Shown piece by piece: positions 43,217 to 49,186 of a stretch of DNA of 49,186 bases. Source of the DNA: Deltaproteobacteria bacterium (GTDB taxonomy: Bacteria; Desulfobacterota; Syntrophia; Syntrophales; Smithellaceae); contig JAPLJP010000167.1 in the NCBI GenBank assembly GCA_026388535.1, positions 1-49,186 on the forward strand, given 5' to 3'. Position 1 is the stretch's first letter. Each line of letters starts with the position of its first letter. A program made the position numbers and the translations under genes. Below the pieces are notes generated by a model. That model was not told the DNA's origin. It did no database searches and saw only the letters and a program-made list of their open reading frames with translations.

Positions 43217-43993
43217 CTAGGCAATCAACGTCATTCTGGGTAATCCGTTTTGCGGATTTTGATCAATCAGAGTATTGACGTCATAAACCTCTTTTATGTT
43301 TGCCGCGGTAATAACTTCCGCGGGCATTCCTATAGCATAAATTTTTCCAGAGTAAAGCAAAATTATCCGGTCGGCGTTTTGCACGGCCAGATTGATATCA
43401 TGCGTAACAAAAATTACCGTGAGTTTTTGAGCTGTGTTTAATTGCCGCAGTAAAGCTAAAAACTGAGCCTGATGTTTCAAATCCAAAAAAACCGTGCTTT
43501 CATCCAGAAGCAGTACTTCAGGCTCCTGAGCCAGAGCGCGGGCAATCAAGACACGCTGGCGTTCTCCCGCACTGAGCTCATCAAAACGCCGGGAGGCAAA
43601 AGCAAGCGTATCCGTTTTTTCCATCGCTTCATGGACTATCCGGTAATCTTTTTTATCCTCAAAACGATAATTGCTTAAGTGCGGAAATCTTCCCATAAGC
43701 ACGATTTCTTCGGCGTAAAAAGGAAAAGTGACAGCCGTCTCCTGCGGCACGATGGCCACTTTTCGCGCGATTTCCTTTCGCGCCCAGCGGCTCGTTTCTT
43801 TATCATCAATAAGCATTCGCCCGGCATTGGGGAAAAGCGTGCCGTTAATAATTTTCAAAAGCGTTGTTTTGCCGGAACCGTTCGGTCCGATAATCGCCAC
43901 CATTCGAGCTTCATCAATCGAAAACGAAACGCCTTCCATCACTGGTTTCGCGGCATAACTGAAATTAATATTTTCGGCGCTGATTATGGACAT
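43217..43993 (-). CDS. ABC transporter ATP-binding protein (BtuD/FecE type)
   Basis: A 258-residue ATPase. Walker A GPNGSGKTT, signature LSAGERQ, Walker B 'VLLLDEST', and switch 'VTHDINL'. It belongs to the iron-siderophore/vitamin B12 importer branch. I chose ATG 43993, two bases after the permease stop; upstream frames overlap the permease. It powers the FecCD-type permease. No periplasmic binding protein gene (BtuF) is next to it in the window. Confidence 0.93.
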   Translation of the reverse strand: MSIISAENINFSYAAKPVMEGVSFSIDEARMVAIIGPNGSGKTTLLKIINGTLFPNAGRMLIDDKETSRWARKEIARKVAIVPQETAVTFPFYAEEIVLMGRFPHLSNYRFEDKKDYRIVHEAMEKTDTLAFASRRFDELSAGERQRVLIARALAQEPEVLLLDESTVFLDLKHQAQFLALLRQLNTAQKLTVIFVTHDINLAVQNADRIILLYSGKIYAIGMPAEVITAANIKEVYDVNTLIDQNPQNGLPRMTLIA

Positions 43994-43995
43994 GG

Positions 43996-45024
43996 CTAAT
44001 ATGCCTTCCTTTTCAAAAGAAAAATAAAATAAGGCGCGCCGCAAAGCGCTGTGATAACTCCGACTGGCAATTCAGCCGGCGCGAAAACAACTCTGGCTAT
44101 GGTATCGGCGACAATTAAAAAAGACGCGCCGAACAAAGCAGAAACAGGCAAAAGTAAACGGTGGTCGGAACCGAAAATCAGTCGCATTAGATGCGGCACC
44201 ATAATACCCACAAAGCCGATTATGCCGGCCAGAGACACCGCCACGGAAATAATCAGCGAGGTTACAACCAAAAGCCATTGCTTCGTTCTCTCCACATTGA
44301 CACCCAGATGCTCAGCTGTATCTTCGCCCTGCACAATCAGGTTAAGTTTTCGCGACTGCGCGTAAAGCAACACAAAACCGACAATAAGGCATAAAGCCGC
44401 CACGCAAATTTCTTTGAATGACGCGCGCGAAAGATCGCCCATCAGCCAGAACGTAATGCTGTGCAACTCCATGCTGTTGACAATAGAGAGAAAAAAGAGA
44501 ATGGCCGCGGAGAAAAAAGCGTTCACGACAACACCGGAAAGCAAAAGCGAATTATCCAGAAGAGGCCCTCTGGTGCCTCCGGCCATAACAAACACTAAAA
44601 ATACTGTGGCCAGCGCTCCCCCAAAAGCCAACAGAGGCACTCCTAAATAAAAAGAGCTCGCACCGATAAGAATTCCTATAATCGCTCCCAGCGCTGAACC
44701 TCCCGATATTCCCAGAATATAGGGATCAGCCAGAGGATTGCGCAGAATAGCCTGAAAGATAACTCCACCCAGAGAAAGCGCCGCGCCGACGATCCCCGCG
44801 AAAATAATCCGCGGCAGACGCACGGAAAATAAAATTAATTCTTCTTCGGAAGACACAGACAAATTTCCGGTAAGAGCGCTGACAAGGGAATTAAAAACAT
44901 GTCCCAATTCTATATGGACACTGCCCACTGAAAGAGAAACAAGGCAAAGCGCCAAAAATATTAAAATCATCAGGGCGCTGATTTGCAGCACCCGCGCTGA
45001 AGTTACACGGCGGTAAATGGGCAT
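43996..45024 (-). CDS. FecCD-family ABC permease (BtuC-like)
   Basis: A 342-residue permease with about ten membrane segments. 'RLPRIIFAGIVGAALSLGGVIFQAILRNPLADPYILGISGGSALGA' region (cited by parts: RLPRI, NPLADP, GISGG) is the family hallmark, and 'GFVGIMVPHLMRL' contacts the ATPase. I chose ATG 45024, which has AGGAGG at the right distance. It would import a corrinoid or siderophore. A stem-loop repeat lies right upstream (45036-45092) and might form part of its leader. Confidence 0.92.
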   Translation of the reverse strand: MPIYRRVTSARVLQISALMILIFLALCLVSLSVGSVHIELGHVFNSLVSALTGNLSVSSEEELILFSVRLPRIIFAGIVGAALSLGGVIFQAILRNPLADPYILGISGGSALGAIIGILIGASSFYLGVPLLAFGGALATVFLVFVMAGGTRGPLLDNSLLLSGVVVNAFFSAAILFFLSIVNSMELHSITFWLMGDLSRASFKEICVAALCLIVGFVLLYAQSRKLNLIVQGEDTAEHLGVNVERTKQWLLVVTSLIISVAVSLAGIIGFVGIMVPHLMRLIFGSDHRLLLPVSALFGASFLIVADTIARVVFAPAELPVGVITALCGAPYFIFLLKRKAY

Positions 45025-45035
45025 CTTCCTCCTAA

Positions 45036-45092
45036 TGAGACCCAAGCTTCAGAAACAAAGTAATCTGAAGCTTGCTGGTCGAATTATCCCCC
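45036..45092 (-). repeat. dispersed stem-loop element, copy 2
   Basis: In the minus orientation: GGGGATAATTCGACCAGCAA, a perfect 10-bp stem (AAGCTTCAGA 45044-45053 with TCTGAAGCTT 45064-45073) and GGGTCTCA. The flanks match copies at 14312 and 30999; the stem differs. A further C-rich/G-rich inverted pair (CCCCCAAGA around 45088-45096 and TCTTGGGGGG around 45135-45145) adjoins it. Confidence 0.7.
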
Positions 45093-45327
45093 AAGAGATA
45101 TCAGCAACGCGGCGGATATAAACACTAAAACTTATCTTGGGGGGTTAGTACCTTTTTACGGGCTTATATATCCTCTTTGATATGTTTTCCACTATAAAAA
45201 GTTATACATATATTAAATGAGGTGGAAAACAAATTTCATCTCCGGATAATTGAATAAATATTTTTATTGGTTTTTTGTGTGATTAATAACTAAGGACCCG
45301 TCAGTTTCAGCCTGTTGTTAGGCGCAT

Positions 45328-45693
45328 TTATTTTACGGTTGGCTGATATTCCTTTAGTTTTTCCCGAAAATATTTTTCCGATTTAATAGTTTTTCCTTCG
45401 GGAAATTTTATCATATAAGGGTTACCAGTAATAAAAGATTTGGAAGCGCATAGTCTTATAAAGTCATCAGCCGTCTGAACATGACTGCCGGCTTTTTGAA
45501 GTTTCATTCGTAAATGCTCTGCGGCTTCCTTGCCATCATGTTCTGAGCCGTTTCTGATAAATCTTGCTCCTTTTAAATTCTCCACCGATGATATTAAAAA
45601 TTCAATTTTCTTTCTCTCTATATTATCCTGGGCGTTGACCGCCACGGAAAATAGCGCCATAATTACAAATGCTGTTATCAATCTTTTTCTCAT
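45328..45693 (-). CDS. exported DUF5329-like protein
   Basis: A 121-residue protein with a signal peptide (1-21, AQ). The rest fits the YfeK/DUF5329 family: 'IEFLISSVENLKGARFIRNGSEHDGKEAAEHLRMKL' (cited parts: FIRNG, EAAEHL) and 'FIRLCASKSFITGNPY'. Function is unknown; the protein is small, helical and periplasmic. I chose ATG 45693, where the signal peptide starts; a longer frame to 45813 overlaps the hydrolase gene and adds unrelated sequence. It follows that gene by 53 bases on the same strand. Confidence 0.8.
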   Translation of the reverse strand: MRKRLITAFVIMALFSVAVNAQDNIERKKIEFLISSVENLKGARFIRNGSEHDGKEAAEHLRMKLQKAGSHVQTADDFIRLCASKSFITGNPYMIKFPEGKTIKSEKYFREKLKEYQPTVK

Positions 45694-45746
45694 ACTTCTC
45701 TCGTTAACTTCCGTATAATTTATGGTTTTGAGCCTTAAATAAAAAA

Positions 45747-46553
45747 TTAATTTCCTGTTTTGACAAAATCGGTCATCTCTTTGAATAAAGAAGTGTCGGC
45801 GTGCATCGGCCAATCGTTATGACCAGCCCCCTTAATAATCCACATGCGCTTTCTGTCTTCGGGAAGAGCGTTATATAAATTGATTGCGTGTTTAATCGGC
45901 AGGATTTCATCGCGTTCCGCCCCGATTACAGAAATTTTATTTTTAAACGATTTGAGATTTTCGATGCTGTCGTACTTGTCGGTCAGAACCAGCTTCACAG
46001 GAAGAAAAGGGAATATAGACTTGGCGACAGAAGCCAGTGTGTCCCAGGGCGTGATCAATATTATTCCGGCGATGGGAGTAGATGTTTGTTTAGCAATAGC
46101 AGCGGCAACGCCGCAACCCAGAGATTCTCCCACAAGATAAAGCGGTTCTCCATATTGTTCAAACGCCATGCGAACCGTTTTCACGCCATCGGCAACAAAT
46201 GATTTTTCTCCCACCTTTCCGGGACGGCCTCCATACTTTGGATATTCAGCCAGAATAACCCTGAATCCAAGTTCCATAAAAGGCTTTAAATAGAATCCTC
46301 TGTCGAGTGCTGTGCCGCCATTACCGTGGAAAAGAACAATAGTGCCGTTCGGCGCGGGCGCTTCTTGGGCGGCAATTAAACCCTGATAATCCGAAGCCGT
46401 CGCCTGCCAGAGTTTCATATTTTCATACTCAAGCGCTCGAGCGGTAGGCCACTGGGCGCTTGGGAAATAAAGAAATTTGTTTTGCATATTACAGCCTCCC
46501 AAAAACATCACGATGATAAGGAACAACAGAATTATTTTTAATGTCTGTTTCAT
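45747..46553 (-). CDS. alpha/beta-hydrolase lipoprotein
   Basis: A 268-residue protein. The signal peptide ends in the lipobox LGGC (Cys21). The hydrolase has the oxyanion 'FHGNGG', nucleophile elbow GESLG, acid in 'GAERDEIL' and base in 'GAGHNDW'. This is the BEM46/ABHD-like family of esterases and lipases. It should be anchored to a membrane facing the periplasm. Substrate is unknown. It follows the TauE-like gene by six bases. Confidence 0.88.
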   Translation of the reverse strand: MKQTLKIILLFLIIVMFLGGCNMQNKFLYFPSAQWPTARALEYENMKLWQATASDYQGLIAAQEAPAPNGTIVLFHGNGGTALDRGFYLKPFMELGFRVILAEYPKYGGRPGKVGEKSFVADGVKTVRMAFEQYGEPLYLVGESLGCGVAAAIAKQTSTPIAGIILITPWDTLASVAKSIFPFLPVKLVLTDKYDSIENLKSFKNKISVIGAERDEILPIKHAINLYNALPEDRKRMWIIKGAGHNDWPMHADTSLFKEMTDFVKTGN

Positions 46554-46559
46554 TTATTA

Positions 46560-46934
46560 TCAGGCGAACAATCTGTTTACATTACTTACTACCATATAAA
46601 TGCCGATGGAAATAATAGAGACGCCGAAAACTATTTTGACATACGCGTCCGGAACATACTTGGAATAGTGGGCGGCTATCCATGCGGTGCACATAACAGT
46701 CAGAGCGATAATCAAAGCCGCTTTAATATCAACATTGCCATGCCTGTAATATTCTATCGCCGCGGCTATGCCAATTGGCGGAAGCAGTACAGCGATACTG
46801 GTGCCGACAGCCTTGGGGCCGGAAAAACCAGCCAGATAAATCAGGCCGGGAACGATAATGATTCCTCCTCCGATGCCCAGCATTCCCATGAACAATCCGG
46901 CAATAATGCCTAAGAAAATAAAAGCGGGTAGCAA
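46560..46934 (-). CDS. half-size TauE/SafE-like membrane protein
   Basis: A 124-residue protein with four hydrophobic segments and 'GLFMGMLGIGGGIIIVPGLIYL' (cited parts: GIGGG, VPGL), the repeat unit of TauE/SafE (sulfite/sulfonate-type anion exporter) proteins. Full-length members have two such units in about 250 residues, so this one would need to form a dimer. It is intact at both ends, with a natural stop. Substrate unknown. Confidence 0.82.
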   Translation of the reverse strand: MLPAFIFLGIIAGLFMGMLGIGGGIIIVPGLIYLAGFSGPKAVGTSIAVLLPPIGIAAAIEYYRHGNVDIKAALIIALTVMCTAWIAAHYSKYVPDAYVKIVFGVSIISIGIYMVVSNVNRLFA

Positions 46935-47030
46935 TTTGTTGTCCTCCTTTTTTGCTTAAAGATTAAGGTTCCAAATTATCTTTGTCAAGTTTGAATCGGT
47001 TAATATAAGTTTGAAGATGTTATTACGCTA

Positions 47031-47831
47031 TTAACTCCTGTACCAGCACTTCGGCAGAGGAAGAGTAGGATTATTAGTGGTATTATCGTAATCAAATTGG
47101 TTTGGAAAAGCCTTTTGGTACGAATAATTATCAAGGCGGTCTTTTCTAAAAAACGTAAATTCCATTACTTGCGGGATGTCAAGGCCACCTTTTTGTAAAG
47201 AACCACTACAGTTATTAGGGTGGATGTGCACACAATAGTGAGTTCGTAAAATTTTATCGAATACTTGTTCAGCCAACTTAAAGAACGGCCTATGCCACAA
47301 TTGATGGAGTTCATGAAATTCTGCCACTATAATCCTGAATCTCTGCATTAAGGATTCAGATGCAGAGAGAAACACTTCATACTCAGACCCTTCAATGTCG
47401 ATTTGCAATAACAAATCGGAGTTTGTTTCATGGATAGATGAAGCCACCCAATTATCAAGGGTAATGAAATCATTATTTAATGTCGCGCCAACAAACTTCT
47501 TTGTAAAGAAAAACAATTCATGTCCAGGGGCTGGCTCTTCTACAGATTTATCAGCAAGAAAAACCTTTATTCCTAACTCGGCACAATCTTTCTCAAATCC
47601 GGATTCAAAGCCGACCCCGGGCGAGAAACATGCCTGTATTCCCACAAGATCATTCGGAAGCAAGTACCCCCCATCGCCTTTTGGACCTAAGCGAATAAGT
47701 TCTTTCTTGCCGGACAACGGATAAAGTTTTTTCAATAAGGACTGAAGCTCATTCCTGTCTGTCTTTCCGGTCGCAAATGTTTTTGCCATGTTAAAGATTT
47801 TTATTAGACAGGATTTCAAAAGTTGTTTCAT
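47031..47831 (-). CDS. FkbM-like methyltransferase
   Basis: A 266-residue protein with 'LLQIDIEGSEYEVF' (about 148-161), the FkbM-family motif, preceded by a Rossmann domain start 'FSPGVGFESGFEKDCA' and 'VFLADKSV'. It probably methylates a sugar or lipid-linked oligosaccharide. The SAM-binding glycine region (GVGFE) is somewhat atypical. It stands between the TauE-like gene and carB on the minus strand, 96 bases upstream of the former, with no partner. Confidence 0.75.
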   Translation of the reverse strand: MKQLLKSCLIKIFNMAKTFATGKTDRNELQSLLKKLYPLSGKKELIRLGPKGDGGYLLPNDLVGIQACFSPGVGFESGFEKDCAELGIKVFLADKSVEEPAPGHELFFFTKKFVGATLNNDFITLDNWVASSIHETNSDLLLQIDIEGSEYEVFLSASESLMQRFRIIVAEFHELHQLWHRPFFKLAEQVFDKILRTHYCVHIHPNNCSGSLQKGGLDIPQVMEFTFFRKDRLDNYSYQKAFPNQFDYDNTTNNPTLPLPKCWYRS

Positions 47832-47972
47832 TGCTAAACTCGAGACATGTATTTCTCGCGAAGTATTATTCAGCGTATTCAGATTTGAAATAACAAAAGT
47901 ATAAATTATTACACAATTTCTTCGCGGAAATTAAAATTAAAAACTTTTATTGTTTCTTATAAAAGTTCAGGT

Positions 47973-49186
47973 CTACTTAATCTCCGCATGATAACTCTGC
48001 AAAGATTTCGCCCGTCCGTGTCCCTGTTGGAACGCGGCGATGCCCTTTGCCGCGGCAACAGCCGCCGCGACTGTGGTTATATAAGGTATTTTGTATTTTA
48101 TCGCCGCTTTGCGGATGTAAGAATCGTCATATTTGCTCAAGCGTCCCGCCGGGGTGTTAATTACCAGTTGAATTTCGCCGTTTTTGATGGCGTCAACAAT
48201 GTTGGGTCTTCCCTCGTGCATTTTTAAAATTTTCTCAGATGTTAGTCCATTTTCTTTCAGGAATTTATATGTGCCTTCCGAAGCTCTTATTTTAAAGCCG
48301 ATTTTTTTAAACGCGCGCGCCGCTTCCAGAACGCCGCCCTTGTCCTTTTCCTCCACTGTAATCAGAACGGTACCTTCCGAAGGAAGGTTTTGCTGAGTAG
48401 CTTCCTGAGCCTTGTAATAAGCAAGACCGAAAGAATCGGCCAAACCGAGAACTTCTCCGGTCGAGCGCATTTCCGGCCCTAAAATCGGATCAACTTCAGG
48501 ATACATATTGAAGGGGAACACAGCTTCTTTCACACCAAAATGGTGGAAGACTTTGTTTTTCAGTTTCAAGTCCTTAAGCTTTTTACCCAGCATGATTTGT
48601 GTGGCCAGACGCGCCATGGAAATGTTGCACACCTTGGAAACCAGCGGCACCGTGCGGGAAGCGCGGGGATTGGCTTCCAGAATGTAAACGATATCGTTCG
48701 CGATGGCGTACTGAATATTCATTAATCCTACTACGCCGAACTCCACGGCGATTTTTTTCGTGTACTCATTGATTGTGTCAATATGACGCAGGGGGATGCT
48801 GACCGGCGGAATAACGCAGGCGGAATCGCCCGAATGAACCCCGGCAAGCTCAATATGTTCCATCACCGCCGGGACAAAGGCATCCGTCCCGTCCGCCAGG
48901 GCGTCGGCCTCGGCCTCGATCGCGTTCTCCAGGAAACGGTCAATCAGGATGGGGCGTTCGGGGGTGACGTCCACCGCCGCGGCGACATAATGCCGCAGCA
49001 TCTCCTCGTCGTGGATGACCTCCATGCCGCGTCCGCCCAGAACATAAGAGGGCCGGACCATGAGCGGGTAGCCGATGCGTTGAGCCACCACGAGGGCCTC
49101 GTCGAGCGTGCGGGCCATGCCCGACTCGGGCATGGGAATCCCCATCTTCGCCATCATCTGACGAAACCGGTCGCGGTCCTCGGCCA
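47973..49186 (-). CDS. carB: carbamoyl-phosphate synthase large chain, C-terminal part (partial)
   Basis: The frame is open through the window edge; about 404 residues are visible. They cover the second ATP-grasp (carbamate-phosphorylating) half, with 'YPLMVRPSYVLGG', 'EHIELAGVHSGDS' and 'YILEANPRASRTVP', and the C-terminal MGS-like allosteric domain ('RASEGTYKFLKENG', 'VINTPAGR'). The full protein is about 1,070 residues and makes carbamoyl phosphate for arginine and pyrimidines. Within the gene, composition jumps: the last ~350 bases of the window are much richer in G and C than the rest, with different codon choice, though the protein sequence stays in family. Confidence 0.93.
   Translation of the reverse strand, partial: AEDRDRFRQMMAKMGIPMPESGMARTLDEALVVAQRIGYPLMVRPSYVLGGRGMEVIHDEEMLRHYVAAAVDVTPERPILIDRFLENAIEAEADALADGTDAFVPAVMEHIELAGVHSGDSACVIPPVSIPLRHIDTINEYTKKIAVEFGVVGLMNIQYAIANDIVYILEANPRASRTVPLVSKVCNISMARLATQIMLGKKLKDLKLKNKVFHHFGVKEAVFPFNMYPEVDPILGPEMRSTGEVLGLADSFGLAYYKAQEATQQNLPSEGTVLITVEEKDKGGVLEAARAFKKIGFKIRASEGTYKFLKENGLTSEKILKMHEGRPNIVDAIKNGEIQLVINTPAGRLSKYDDSYIRKAAIKYKIPYITTVAAAVAAAKGIAAFQQGHGRAKSLQSYHAEIK

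Overview
The window looks like chromosome from an anaerobic, diderm (Gram-negative) bacterium. LolA, several signal-peptidase-II lipoproteins, a TonB-dependent receptor and a secreted lipase with its own foldase point to an outer membrane; ferredoxin-type and Tat-exported iron-sulfur proteins suggest anaerobic metabolism. Gene repertoire and moderate G+C would suit the Syntrophales/Desulfobacterota, but that placement is inference. Composition changes sharply in the last ~350 bases and differs in the first ~178, so both ends may be contig-end artefacts.

Layout. 1-4.2 kb: zinc-ribbon protein, PEBP-family protein, methyltransferase and a membrane PAS-GGDEF diguanylate cyclase. 4.2-16.8 kb: a two-armed fatty-acid-synthase-like locus resembling a reduced aryl-polyene cluster (acyl/aryl-AMP ligase, hot-dog dehydratase, FabG-like reductase, LolA-like protein and lipoprotein; then FAD oxidoreductase, ACP, ketosynthase, acyltransferase). 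Between the arms lie a secreted lipase, its foldase, and a ~1.9 kb segment with a polytopic membrane protein bounded by ~70 bp direct repeats that duplicate the promoter and start of the oxidoreductase gene. 16.8-24.6 kb: nitroreductase, an mnmA/GT2/radical-SAM set, an ammonium transporter with PII, an EF-hand protein, a PilZ protein and a decayed sensor gene. 24.6-29.0 kb: a five-gene plus-strand run (DUF3795-like, Tat-exported flavodoxin-ferredoxin, serine hydrolase, nitrilase-type hydrolase, unknown). 29.3-31.4 kb: endonuclease III, MBL-fold hydrolase, SecG.

31.5-37.2 kb: tRNA-Leu(GAG), then ~5.6 kb of surface-sugar genes (epimerase and three glycosyltransferases) ending in a duplicated 3' part of the same tRNA: the signature of a genomic island integrated at a tRNA. 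No integrase is visible. 37.2-45 kb (minus strand): AhpD-like protein, RNase D, a biotin ECF importer (EcfT, EcfA, BioY), a TonB receptor preceded by a clear cobalamin riboswitch, and a FecCD/BtuCD-type ABC importer. 45.3-49.2 kb: DUF5329-like protein, lipoprotein hydrolase, half-size TauE-like protein, FkbM-like methyltransferase and the 3' part of carB.

Most notable signals: the split polyene-like locus with its duplicated promoter, the tRNA-Leu island, a dispersed stem-loop family with conserved flanks and changing but self-complementary stems, the placement of biotin-import genes behind a B12 riboswitch, and several near-consensus sigma-70 promoters.
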